Source: Streptomyces sp. WMMC940 (lineage in GTDB: Bacteria > Actinomycetota > Actinomycetes > Streptomycetales > Streptomycetaceae). Taken from it: a DNA stretch of 64,000 nt. How positions within the stretch are numbered: position 1 is the first letter of the stretch; each line of letters starts with the position of its first letter. Position numbers and translations under genes: made by a program. The notes beneath the pieces were generated by a model. That model saw only the letters and a program-made list of their open reading frames with translations, ran no database searches and was not told where the DNA came from. Positions 25,303-33,406 of the stretch are shown here, in pieces. The DNA lies in contig NZ_JAPZBC010000001.1 in assembly GCF_027460265.1 (NCBI RefSeq), forward strand, positions 5,560,001 through 5,624,000. Reading direction: 5' to 3'.

Positions 25303-27324
25303 TCAGCCGGTGACGCCTCCGGTGGCGACCAGTGCGAAGTCGGCGTCGGTCGCCGGGGTCTCGACGTGTCCGTCCGCATTGACCTGACCTGCGATGACCT
25401 CGATCGTCCAGGTGCCGGCGGCCGGAGTCTGGACGAACACGTTCTCCACGGTGTCGATCGTGTTCGCCGAGCCGCCCGGCGTCGACCAATTGTCCGCCGC
25501 GAGTCCGTTGTTCCCCCAGTACACGGTGCCGTCCGGGGCGGTGAGCTTCAGGGTCAGGTCGTTGACGCGCGCCTGGGCCGCCGACGGCGAGCCCATCGGA
25601 TCGGTGTAGGCCATCGTCGCCTTGAGCGGCCGGCTGCCGTCGGTGGTGAGTGTGTACGTCGCGGACTGGCCCACCGTGAGCACGTCCGTCTCGTCGACCA
25701 GGATCGGCAGCCGCCAGCCGTTGTCCTGTGCCAGCTGGTACAGGTTGCCGACGCCGGCCGTACCCCAGCCCTGCTTCATGCGGGCCAGGTCGTGGGACGC
25801 GCCCGTGAAGGCGTACTGGTCGGCCGAGTTGATCAGCAGCGCCTTCGCGGTGGCGGCGTGCGGCCGGGACGCGAAGACGTCGCGGTCCAGACCCGGGCCG
25901 CCGTCGAAGACCCCGTCCGCCCACATCTGGAAGACGAGGCCCGCGTAGCCGCAGGTGATCGGGGTGGAGGCGCTGGTGCCGCTGAACGTGCCGGTGTAGG
26001 CGGCGTCGCCGCCGCTCGCGGTGGTGTGGACCGCGTCGTAGTAGTTCGACAGGTCGGGCTTGATCCGCCCGTCCGCGGCCGGGCCGATGCTCGCGCCGCC
26101 GTTCCATGCGTCATCGGTGCGGGAGACGGTGTCGTAGTGGTAGGTGCCGCCCACGGACACCACGTTCTTCGCCCACGCCTGCGGCCGGGCGGAGCGGTTG
26201 CCGGTGTTGCCCTGGGACTGGCAGATCAGGATGTCGTGGTCGAAGACGATGTCGTCCATCGCCGCCGACGTGGCGTTGTAGCCGAACGTCAGCGCACTGC
26301 CCCAGCTGTTGGACTGGAACACCGCCCGGTACGGGCCCGTCGGGTCGACGAGCTGCGCGGTGTGGGCCCACCGGTCGGACACCAGGCTGTGTGCGGCGAA
26401 GATCGGTTGCGCCTGGGGGAGCAGACCGCGGGCGGTGGCGGCGACGCCCGAGGCGAAGACCTGCCCGTATGTCGAGGTGCCGTGACTGGTGCTGGTGGTG
26501 TTGGCGGTGTGCAGGATCGGCGGGAACGCCGCGAACTCCTGGTGTGTGGTGCGCAGTCCGGTGTCCATCACCTCACCGCGCACCCCTTGGCCGAGATACC
26601 CGAACGCCGTCTCGACCGCGTTGGCGCCGCCCGCGACGCGGGCGTTGTCCATGTCCACTTCGGGCGCCGTCCAGACGTCGAGCGCGAGCACCGCGTCCAG
26701 GTGCGCCACGGCGAGCGCCTGCGCCGGCTCGAGGGTTGCCTCGATCAGCTGCCGGCCCGCCGATGAGCCGTCGACCCTCCCGCCGATCGCGGTGATCCGC
26801 TCGACCACCGCCCGCTGGTCGGCGGCGTCCGGTTCGACCAGCGTGACGACATAGCGGCGGGTGCTCGGCTGCACGGCCCCGCCTTCCAGTTTGTCGCCGG
26901 CGTCGTACGGTCCGACCCATCGCACGTACGGCAGGGCGGCGACCCGCCCTCGAGCCGCCTTGTCCATGCGCACCACGTAGGTCGCGTCGGGAATGTAGGC
27001 GCCGATCCGGGCACCGAGGGCCGACAGTTCGGCGCGATGGCTGTCGAGCGGTGTGGTGGTGAACTGGACCAGGTAGGTGCGGCCGTTTTTCGTCCGCAGG
27101 TTGCCCCGCGGCCGGCTGCGCTCCCCCTCCGGCGTGGTCGGATCGAAGGTGCGTGTGCGCAGCCGGACGTGCGTGGGCTGCCGACCCAGGTGGTCGTCGG
27201 CGGCGGCGAGCCGGGTGGGTCCGGCGCGGTCGGGGGGCGCCGGGACGGACAGGGCGGGGCTGGCGGATGCGGCGAGGGCCAGGGCGAGGACGGTGTAGGC
27301 CGCTGTGCGTGCGGGGTTACGCAT
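25303..27324 (-). CDS. Secreted subtilisin-like serine protease (S8)
   Basis: A 673-residue secreted protease. The signal peptide spans about residues 1-30 (MRNPARTAAYTVLALALAAS then ALS). A propeptide-like region of about 200 residues follows. The catalytic triad is Asp in GEVMDTGLRTTHQEF, His in TSTSHGTSTYG and Ser in FSGTSASTPITCGYAG. The C-terminal 150 residues form beta-rich domains (LTVGQSATYTLTTDG, then AGTWTIEVIAGQVNADG) like those of secreted subtilases. The ATG at 27324 has AGGAG upstream. It is divergent from the WxL-like surface operon, which might be its substrate or partner (inference). Confidence 0.92.
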   Translation of the reverse strand: MRNPARTAAYTVLALALAASASPALSVPAPPDRAGPTRLAAADDHLGRQPTHVRLRTRTFDPTTPEGERSRPRGNLRTKNGRTYLVQFTTTPLDSHRAELSALGARIGAYIPDATYVVRMDKAARGRVAALPYVRWVGPYDAGDKLEGGAVQPSTRRYVVTLVEPDAADQRAVVERITAIGGRVDGSSAGRQLIEATLEPAQALAVAHLDAVLALDVWTAPEVDMDNARVAGGANAVETAFGYLGQGVRGEVMDTGLRTTHQEFAAFPPILHTANTTSTSHGTSTYGQVFASGVAATARGLLPQAQPIFAAHSLVSDRWAHTAQLVDPTGPYRAVFQSNSWGSALTFGYNATSAAMDDIVFDHDILICQSQGNTGNRSARPQAWAKNVVSVGGTYHYDTVSRTDDAWNGGASIGPAADGRIKPDLSNYYDAVHTTASGGDAAYTGTFSGTSASTPITCGYAGLVFQMWADGVFDGGPGLDRDVFASRPHAATAKALLINSADQYAFTGASHDLARMKQGWGTAGVGNLYQLAQDNGWRLPILVDETDVLTVGQSATYTLTTDGSRPLKATMAYTDPMGSPSAAQARVNDLTLKLTAPDGTVYWGNNGLAADNWSTPGGSANTIDTVENVFVQTPAAGTWTIEVIAGQVNADGHVETPATDADFALVATGGVTG

Positions 27325-27456
27325 GGGGGCTCCTGGACGGAAATCCACCGAGTGGGTGCGGACGGGCGAAACCGATCGAGGAACGCTAACCGGTCACAGG
27401 AGGTCAGAAACCCACTGAAAGGGTGATGGGGTGCCAAAAGCCCCCACGGATGGATC

Positions 27457-27468
27457 TATAGTCGCGGC
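27457..27468 (+). promoter_or_regulatory. Probable leaderless promoter of the first WxL-like gene
   Basis: TATAGT at 27457-27462 is followed after six bases by the GTG start at 27469, with no ribosome site. The preceding bases are GGATC. The next gene has GGATC, then TACGGT at 28049-28054, then GTG after six bases, so the two paralogues share a promoter layout. Confidence 0.5.
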
Positions 27469-28011
27469 GTGCAAATGCTCTGGACCCTTGTGGGTGTCGG
27501 ATCGGCGGTCGTGGCGGCGGTGTTGCCCGGCGCCGCGGCGCCGGTGACGAGCCAGGACATGGGACGCCTCGCGCGTCAGCCCGGCACCCTGTCGATCACC
27601 GTGCCGGCGGCGGTGAATTTCGGCTCGGCCTTTCCCGGTTCTTCGTTCAGCCGGCAACTCGGTGAGGCCCGGGTACGGGACAGGCGTGGCGGGCAGAACA
27701 CGGTCTGGACCGCGACGGTGTCCGCGACCGACTTCACCACGCCGGGCGGCGGCGCCGCCCGGCAGATCTCCAGGAGCCAGTTCTCCTACTGGTCGGGTCA
27801 GGCCACCAGCACCACCGGCAGCGGCACCCGGGTGCCGGGTCAGGCCACCAGCGCGCAGGCGCAGAGCCTGAGCGTCCCGCGTACGGCGTTCAGAAAGACG
27901 TCGGGCAACGGGAACAACGACACCCGTTGGCGGCCGACGCTGATCGTCGCGGTGCCGACGACCGCCGTGGGAGGCACCTACACCGGGACGATCACCCATT
28001 CAGTGGCATGA
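27469..28011 (+). CDS. Secreted WxL-like surface protein, copy 1
   Basis: A 180-residue exported protein. The signal peptide MQMLWTLVGVGSAVVAAVLP ends near GAAA. The mature part is beta-rich: LSITVPAAVNFGSAFPGSSF, TVWTATVSATDF, FSYWSGQAT, and a C-terminus VGGTYTGTITHSVA. The last pattern corresponds to the GTYTGTLTWTL end of Firmicute WxL domains, with HSV in place of WxL. It is a paralogue of the next gene and precedes a DUF916-like membrane protein, the usual WxL partner. The start is GTG at 27469, with an ATG two codons later. Binding to the cell wall is inferred from the family. Confidence 0.75.
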   Translation: MQMLWTLVGVGSAVVAAVLPGAAAPVTSQDMGRLARQPGTLSITVPAAVNFGSAFPGSSFSRQLGEARVRDRRGGQNTVWTATVSATDFTTPGGGAARQISRSQFSYWSGQATSTTGSGTRVPGQATSAQAQSLSVPRTAFRKTSGNGNNDTRWRPTLIVAVPTTAVGGTYTGTITHSVA

Positions 28012-28060
28012 TCCAGCACGAATACCGACTCTTCCGCCCGGATCGAACTACGGTGGCCCT

Positions 28061-28603
28061 GTGCGCAGAAGACTCCTGATTCCCTGTATCGCCGCCGCCC
28101 TGGTCGGCGTGCCATCGATGCCCGCGGTCGCCCAGCCCTCGGGGGACACGACCGTGACGTTCACCGTCTCGACCTCGGACCTCACGATCGAGGTGCCCGC
28201 CTCACGCAACCTCGGGGCCGGCTTCCCGGGGCAGACCGTCAGCGGTCAGCTCGGCACCGTGACGGTGGACGACGGGCGGGCCGCGGCGAGCGCCACGTGG
28301 ACCGCGTCGGTGGTCTCGACGCAGTTCGACACCGGTGTCGACGACCCCGCCGAGATCATCCTGCCGAACCTGGTGCAGTACTGGTCCGGTCCGGCGACCG
28401 CCACCACCGGCACCGGCACCTTCGTGCCCGGACAGCCCACGCGGGACGACCGGGTCAGCATGGACGAGCCCCGTACCGCGTTCTCCAAGACCTCGGGCAG
28501 CGGAAACAACAGCGCGAGCTGGAACCCCACCCTGGAGATCACCATTCCGCCGGACGCCGTCGGCGGGCTCTACAGCGGGACGGTGACCCATTCGGTGGCG
28601 TGA
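28061..28603 (+). CDS. Secreted WxL-like surface protein, copy 2
   Basis: A 180-residue paralogue of the preceding gene. The signal peptide MRRRLLIPCIAAALVGVPSM ends near VAQ-PSG. Shared blocks are LTIEVPASRNLGAGFPGQTV, ATWTASVVSTQF, VQYWSGPATATTGTGTFVPG, RTAFSKTSGSGNNSASWNPT and the terminal GLYSGTVTHSVA. The GTG start follows TACGGT by six bases and has no clear ribosome site. The gene begins 50 bp after copy 1 and ends 26 bp before the conventional start of the DUF916-like gene. Confidence 0.75.
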   Translation: MRRRLLIPCIAAALVGVPSMPAVAQPSGDTTVTFTVSTSDLTIEVPASRNLGAGFPGQTVSGQLGTVTVDDGRAAASATWTASVVSTQFDTGVDDPAEIILPNLVQYWSGPATATTGTGTFVPGQPTRDDRVSMDEPRTAFSKTSGSGNNSASWNPTLEITIPPDAVGGLYSGTVTHSVA

Positions 28604-28628
28604 GCCCCTAGGTGGACTGTTCCTTGCG

Positions 28629-29582
28629 GTGTCACTGCTCGCCGGGTCGCTCACGCCCGTGGCCGCGGACCCGTCGCGACGGGCGTCCGACGACGTGAGC
28701 GTCGGCATCCGGCTCGTCGACGCGCCCGTCAGCCGCCGCGACGACGAGCGTGCCCACCGGTACGTCATCGACCACGTCGGACCGGGCGAGAGGATTCGCA
28801 GACGCATCGCGGTCACCAATCTGTCCGACCGTCGGCACCGCGTGCGGCTCTACCCCGCGGCCGCCGCCGTCCACCGAAAGGACGGCTTCGTCTTCGCTCC
28901 CGGCCGTACCGGCAACGAGCTCACCGACTGGGTGACGGTCCGACCCGGCGAACTCGTCCTCGCGCCCGACGAGACGGCGAAGGTGTGGACCGAGATCACC
29001 GTGGCGGACGACGCGACCCGCGGCGAGCACTACGGCGTCGTGTGGGCGGAGATCAGCCCCGAGCGCGAACCCGCGGAGCAGGTGCGCAACGTGGTCCGCG
29101 CCGGGGTGCGCATGTATCTGTCCGTCGGCCCCGACGGGGAACCGCGATCGGACTTCCGCATCGACGACCTCACCGGTTCCCGCACCACGGCCGGCATCCC
29201 CTTGGTCACGGCCCGGGTGAAGAACACCGGCGGGAGGGCCCTCGACCTCACGGGCAGGCTCACCCTGTCGGACGGGCCGGGCGGGCTGTCCGCAGGCCCG
29301 TTCAACGTCAGGGCGGGCACCGTCGGCCCGGGCCACTCGACGACGGCGAAGGCCACACTCGACCGGCGGCTGCCGGACGGTGCGTGGACCGCACGACTGA
29401 CCCTCGTGAGTGGCCGTGTCGAGCGGGAGACCACCGGCCGTATCACCATCGGCACGAAGCCGGTCACCCAGCGCGGCGGGAACACCGCGATGTCCGTGCT
29501 CACGGTCGGCAGCCTCGTCTCGATCGCCGCGACAGCGCTGCTGGCCGCCTACGCGTACCACCGCCGCAACCGCGTCCGCTGA
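28629..29582 (+). CDS. DUF916-like (WxL-associated) membrane-anchored protein
   Basis: A protein of at least 317 residues. After the signal region come two beta-rich domains: GPGERIRRRIAVTNLSDRRH and EHYGVVWAEISPE with AGVRMYLSVGPDGEP, which fit the WxL peptidoglycan-binding DUF916 family, then LVTARVKNTGGRALDLTGRL, typical of the companion domain. A C-terminal helix (MSVLTVGSLVSIAATALLAA) and basic tail YHRRNRVR anchor it in the membrane. The conventional GTG at 28629 leaves only MSLLAGSLTPVAADP as signal peptide, without a basic N-region. The frame is open upstream to 28587 and reads IRWREPLGGLFLAVSLLAG from ATT at 28590, so the true start may be non-canonical. Confidence 0.72.
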   Translation: MSLLAGSLTPVAADPSRRASDDVSVGIRLVDAPVSRRDDERAHRYVIDHVGPGERIRRRIAVTNLSDRRHRVRLYPAAAAVHRKDGFVFAPGRTGNELTDWVTVRPGELVLAPDETAKVWTEITVADDATRGEHYGVVWAEISPEREPAEQVRNVVRAGVRMYLSVGPDGEPRSDFRIDDLTGSRTTAGIPLVTARVKNTGGRALDLTGRLTLSDGPGGLSAGPFNVRAGTVGPGHSTTAKATLDRRLPDGAWTARLTLVSGRVERETTGRITIGTKPVTQRGGNTAMSVLTVGSLVSIAATALLAAYAYHRRNRVR

Positions 29583-29656
29583 CCCGGCGGCACGGAGAAC
29601 GGCCAACAGACCGTGCGTCAACCGTTCGACGTCGCACCGTCGTTGAAGGACCAAGG

Positions 29657-30097
29657 TCAGACCGTGCGCCGCTTCGACAGGGGAGCGGGGGCCTCCTGGA
29701 CGATCCAGCCGTTGCCGTCGGGGTCCCGGAAGAACATGAAGGAGTTCCAGGGTTCGCCCTTGCCCGGCGCCCAGCCCGACGGGGCGACGTGCTGGACCGC
29801 GCTGACCTCGACGCCGCGGGCGAGCAGTTCGTCGTGGGCCGACTCGATGTCGGGGACGCAGAGTTGGAGGCCCTGGATCACGCCGGGGGGCATCGCCTTC
29901 TGGCCCGGTGCCGGCGGCATGCCCTCGCCGATGACGATCGAGCAGGTGGAGCCCGGCGGGGTCAGCTGGAGGATGCGGACGCCGTCCGAGATGTGCGTGT
30001 CGTGGTCGATGGTGAAACCGCACTCGTCGGCGTAGAAGGTCTTCGCCCGCTCCACGTCGGAGACGGGTACGACGATCACTTCCAGGGTCCATTCCAT
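29657..30097 (-). CDS. VOC-family (glyoxalase-like) protein, copy 1
   Basis: A 146-residue soluble protein beginning MEWTLEVIVVPVSDVERAKT. It has the two beta-alpha-beta-beta-beta modules of the vicinal-oxygen-chelate fold and ends with WNSFMFFRDPDGNGWIVQEA, a common terminal motif. The metal ligands are not fully conserved, so the activity is open. It is one of two tandem paralogues on the minus strand. Confidence 0.85.
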   Translation of the reverse strand: MEWTLEVIVVPVSDVERAKTFYADECGFTIDHDTHISDGVRILQLTPPGSTCSIVIGEGMPPAPGQKAMPPGVIQGLQLCVPDIESAHDELLARGVEVSAVQHVAPSGWAPGKGEPWNSFMFFRDPDGNGWIVQEAPAPLSKRRTV

Positions 30098-30208
30098 GGG
30101 CACCGCCCGGGGGTGGGGTGCGGACCGCGGCTCGTGCGGACCGCCCGGGGGTGGCTCCCCCAGATCAGTGTGCGCCGGGGTGGAGGGCGCCCGCGACGCG
30201 GGCGGCCC

Positions 30209-30643
30209 TCAGCGGTCCGCGAGCGGGGCCGGGGCCTCCTGGACGATCCAGCCGTTGCCGTCCGGGTCCTGGAAGAACATGAACGAGTTCCAGGGCTCCT
30301 CGCCCTTGCCGTCCGCCCAGCCCGACGGTCCCACGTGGCGCACCGGGCCCACCACGACACCGCGGTTCACGAGCTCCTTCCGGGCCGCCTCGATGTCGGT
30401 GACGCAGATCTGCAGGCCCTGCAGTGAGCCCGGCGTCATCCGGGGCTGTCCCGGGGACTCCGGCATCCCGGACTCCAGGACGATCGAGCAGCGTGAACCG
30501 GGCGGGGTGATCTGGACGAGCCGGGCGCCCTCGAACGGCGACATGTCGAGATCGGCGGTGAACCCGCACCGGTCCACGTAGAAGTCCTTGGCCCGGTCGA
30601 CGTCGGTGACCGGGATGGCGACCACTTCGAGGGTCCATTCCAT
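30209..30643 (-). CDS. VOC-family (glyoxalase-like) protein, copy 2
   Basis: A 144-residue paralogue of the next gene downstream, beginning MEWTLEVVAIPVTDVDRAKD and ending WNSFMFFQDPDGNGWIVQEA. The N-terminus, the PPGS-CSIV strand, the GLQ-CV-DIE block and the PSGWA segment are shared, which shows a tandem duplication. About 110 bp separate the copies. The substrate is unknown; two half-diverged copies suggest related but distinct ligands. Confidence 0.85.
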   Translation of the reverse strand: MEWTLEVVAIPVTDVDRAKDFYVDRCGFTADLDMSPFEGARLVQITPPGSRCSIVLESGMPESPGQPRMTPGSLQGLQICVTDIEAARKELVNRGVVVGPVRHVGPSGWADGKGEEPWNSFMFFQDPDGNGWIVQEAPAPLADR

Positions 30644-30793
30644 GGGTTGGTCTCTCTCCTCTTCCGTGATGGGTCGGGTCTTCCGTGACGGGGCGGCCGG
30701 CCCTGGTGAGGGTCTCGTCCGCGGTCGTCCCGTCGGGGCGGACCGGCCCGGTGCTCCCGCGTCCGCCCGGTGGGACGGCCCGGCGGGTGTCCG

Positions 30794-30826
30794 GCCGCCC
30801 GCCCGGTCGCCGACCGGGCGGGCGGC
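30794..30826 (-). terminator. Stem-loop terminator after the oxidase remnant
   Basis: A perfect 14-bp stem, GCCGCCCGCCCGGT (30794-30807) and ACCGGGCGGGCGGC (30813-30826), with a five-base loop. It lies 16 bp past the last codon of the decayed oxidase gene and now would end the PIG-L transcript. Confidence 0.8.
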
Positions 30827-30841
30827 TCAGCGGGTGAAGCG

Positions 30842-31068
30842 TCATCGGCTCCGGTCGTATGTCTCGGGTCCCCGGCCGAAGCCGAGGCCCCGTGGCGGGT
30901 GCCACCTCGAAGACCGGGGCGCGGCCCCCACTCTTGTGCCGGAGCGCCTCGTCCCGGACCTCGAAGTGCCACTCCGGACCGTACTTCGCCCGCCCGTCCC
31001 CGGCCAGCCGGGCGGGCCCGGTCTCGTCCGTCACCCGGACGGCCACGCCCCTCCACGACCAGGTGGCC
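30842..31068 (-). pseudogene. C-terminal remnant of a pyridoxamine 5'-phosphate oxidase-like gene
   Basis: Three minus-strand frames join to give a protein C-terminus: GHLVVEG (to about 31050), then AVRVTDETGPARLAGDGRAK, YGPEWHFEVRDEALRHKSGG and RAPVFEVAPATG, then GLGFGRGPETYDRSR and a TGA at 30842. The order LVVEG, AVRVTDE, KYGWHF, ALVFEVAPT, FGFGKG-TRWRF is what I recall of the C-terminus of actinobacterial PPOX-family flavoproteins. The N-terminal half is missing because the PIG-L stop lies directly upstream at 31070. At least two frameshifts and a truncation make it non-functional. The family call is from memory and unchecked. Confidence 0.55.
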
Positions 31069-31069
31069 C

Positions 31070-33406
31070 CTACGGAAGCGCCGCCGTCCGCGGACGGCCC
31101 GACGGCGTCCAGTGCAGCGCGCCGTCCAGGCTGATCGCGGCGATGCCGCCGGGGAGTCCGGCGGGCGCCCCGGCGAGGAGGAAATCGGCCTCGGTCCAGC
31201 CGGCCCTGGCCGCGGGCTCGCTCACCGGTACCGGGCGGGGCCGCGCCTCCGTGCGCGTCGTCGCCAGTACGCCGGTGCGGGACCGGACGGCCAGCAGATC
31301 ACCGCCCGCGCCGACCGGGCCGAAGCCCGCCACGCCGGTCGAGGCCACGAACGAGACGACGGGGACGAACGTCCCTGCCGCACCCGTCGCCGCGCCCGAG
31401 CTCGCTGCCGTGCCCGTGCCCGCTGCCGTGCCCGCCGCTCCCGCGCTTGCTCCGGTCGCCGTCCCTGCTTCCGTCCCTGCCGCCGTGCCCGCTCCCGTGC
31501 CCGTCGCCGCCCCCGCTTCCGTCCCTGCCGCCGCGCCCGTCGCCGATCCCGTACCCGGCACTCCTGTCGTCTTCCCCGCGGTGCCCGCACGCCGCGGGGA
31601 AGCCGCTCCGCCCCTGTCACCGGTGCCGGGCACACCGGAGGTGCCGCCGAAGTGGGCGGCGCGGACCTCGCCCGTGACCGGGACGCGGTACCAGAGCCGG
31701 ATGCCGTCGCCCCCGGCGTCGGCCGTCGCGTTCAGCGCCAGCGTCGTCGCCGGAAGGCCGGTCCGCTTCGGGCCGGTCAGCGGGCCGCCGGGCCCGGTCT
31801 GCGTCCAGGCCAGCACCGACGACGGGGTGGGGGCCAGGACGGTGTGCCGGCCGGACGCGTCCGTGACCGCCACCGGATCGCCGCGCAGACCCGTGCCGCC
31901 CAGCGGCGTCCAGGGCTCCCAGCCGCCTCCCGGCAGCCCGATCCGGCCGGTCAGCCGGTGGGCGGAGTCCCGGACGAACACCCTGAGCCGGCCCGTCGGG
32001 TCCACGACCGCCGCCGGTGCGCTGATGGCCGACGTACCGCTCTCGTCGTCGCGTTCCGGCGTGCCGAGCGAGAGCCACGGCCCGAAGTCGCCGCCCCGGG
32101 TGCGCTGCACGCTGAGCACCACGTCCCGGCGGTAGTCGGCGGCCCGGGCGCCGAGGGTCGTCCGGGTTCCGAGCACGGCGATCCGGCCGTCGGGCAGGCG
32201 TACCGAGGTCACCCCGCCGTCGATGCCGCCGTCACCGGTCAGCCGGGGACCGGTCCAGCCCGCAGTGGGTCCCGGGCGATGCCAGACGGCGAGCCGCCGG
32301 TCGAGCACGGAGAACGCCCACGCGGTCCCGCCCGGACCGGGCTGCGCCCAGGTCGTCGACTCGCCGCGGGTGTGGCGGACCGTCTGCGCCCAGCCGTGGC
32401 CGGCGGGCCGCGCCGCCACCTTGCGGTCCCCGCAGCCGGCCGGGTCGCCGCAGTGGTCGGCGCCGTCCGTCCACGCGTAGGTCTTGAGGGTGTGCAGCTT
32501 CGCCGCGGCGTCCGCGGGGCCGAGGGTGCGGGGCAGCCTGCCGGTGGAGTAGCCCAGGTAGGTCTGGACGCCGAAGGCGGGGTGCCCGGGTACGGCCGCG
32601 TAGCGGGCGAGCGCCGCCTGGGCGAACCGCGCCCCGTACAGATGGTCCTGGTGGTCGGAGTAGGTGCCTTTCGCGGTGCGTCCCGGGGTCGGGTCCTGGA
32701 TGCGGACGAAGGTCGGCCGGAACCGCTCCAGCAGCCCGGCGACGGTCTCCACGACCTGCCGCTTCGTGTATGCGAAGTCCTCCTGTACCGGCGTCCCGGA
32801 GGACAGTTGTGACGCGAGGGAGTCCACCCGGCCGTCCCACAGACCGTGGAGGCTGTGGGGGCGGTCGCCGTTGATGCTTCCGGCCTCGCGGAGCTGGACC
32901 CAGACGAGACTGATCCAGGGCTTGGCGCGGAGGGTGTCGAGCTCGGCAGTCCCACCGCCCGCGGTGCGTACGGCCGAGCGCGACCAGGGGCTGGTCCGGT
33001 CACCGGTGGCCATCTCGGCGTAGGCGGCGCGTATTCCGTTCTGGCGGGCCTCGGCGTACGCGGCCTTGTCGGGGGCCGGGGGATCCGGGTCGTCCCGCCG
33101 GGCGTTGACGCCGTCGGCCTCGCCCGCCGTCAGGTACATCGACGTCAGACTGCGGCCCCTGGCCAGGGACTGGGCGGTGTCGGGGTTCATGAAGAACAGG
33201 TCGTCATCGGGATGGGCGACGATCTGGACCACCCGCTCGCCCGCGGTGGTGCGGACCGGCCGCACCGCCGGCCCCGCCGGGGGAACGGCATGCGCGCCCC
33301 GGCGGTCCGCGGCCGCGTCGGGCACGGTCACCAGCGTGCCCAGGACGCCCAGCAGCAGCGCGGCGGCCAGCCCGGCGACCACCCCTCGCCGGGCGCGCCC
33401 GGCCAT
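31070..33406 (-). CDS. Secreted PIG-L (LmbE) family deacetylase with propeller-like C-terminus
   Basis: A 778-residue exported protein. From the ATG at 33406 it has a signal peptide (MAGRARRGVVAGLAAALLLG to AAADRR), then a PIG-L domain with the zinc motif AHPDDDLFF, YLTAGEADGVNARR and HPAF/DHQDHLYGARF, which deacetylates N-acetyl sugars or lipids. The C-terminal half has repeated W-rich beta units (TAWAFSVLDRRLAVWHRPG, GGDFGPWLSLGTPE, GGGWEPWTPLGG) like tectonin or lectin propellers. An Ala/Gly/Thr-rich insertion of about 55 residues (plus-strand about 31375-31555) breaks one blade. An in-frame ATG at 33646 would add a disordered Pro/Gly stretch; neither start has a clear ribosome site. The substrate is probably extracellular glycan (inference). 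Confidence 0.82.
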   Translation of the reverse strand: MAGRARRGVVAGLAAALLLGVLGTLVTVPDAAADRRGAHAVPPAGPAVRPVRTTAGERVVQIVAHPDDDLFFMNPDTAQSLARGRSLTSMYLTAGEADGVNARRDDPDPPAPDKAAYAEARQNGIRAAYAEMATGDRTSPWSRSAVRTAGGGTAELDTLRAKPWISLVWVQLREAGSINGDRPHSLHGLWDGRVDSLASQLSSGTPVQEDFAYTKRQVVETVAGLLERFRPTFVRIQDPTPGRTAKGTYSDHQDHLYGARFAQAALARYAAVPGHPAFGVQTYLGYSTGRLPRTLGPADAAAKLHTLKTYAWTDGADHCGDPAGCGDRKVAARPAGHGWAQTVRHTRGESTTWAQPGPGGTAWAFSVLDRRLAVWHRPGPTAGWTGPRLTGDGGIDGGVTSVRLPDGRIAVLGTRTTLGARAADYRRDVVLSVQRTRGGDFGPWLSLGTPERDDESGTSAISAPAAVVDPTGRLRVFVRDSAHRLTGRIGLPGGGWEPWTPLGGTGLRGDPVAVTDASGRHTVLAPTPSSVLAWTQTGPGGPLTGPKRTGLPATTLALNATADAGGDGIRLWYRVPVTGEVRAAHFGGTSGVPGTGDRGGAASPRRAGTAGKTTGVPGTGSATGAAAGTEAGAATGTGAGTAAGTEAGTATGASAGAAGTAAGTGTAASSGAATGAAGTFVPVVSFVASTGVAGFGPVGAGGDLLAVRSRTGVLATTRTEARPRPVPVSEPAARAGWTEADFLLAGAPAGLPGGIAAISLDGALHWTPSGRPRTAALP

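Noticed and set aside
30165..31046. A 293-residue minus-strand frame covering the oxidase remnant
   Set aside because: It reads through the terminator hairpin and across the VOC gene in another frame. Only the first ~50 codons are protein-like, which fits a pseudogene.
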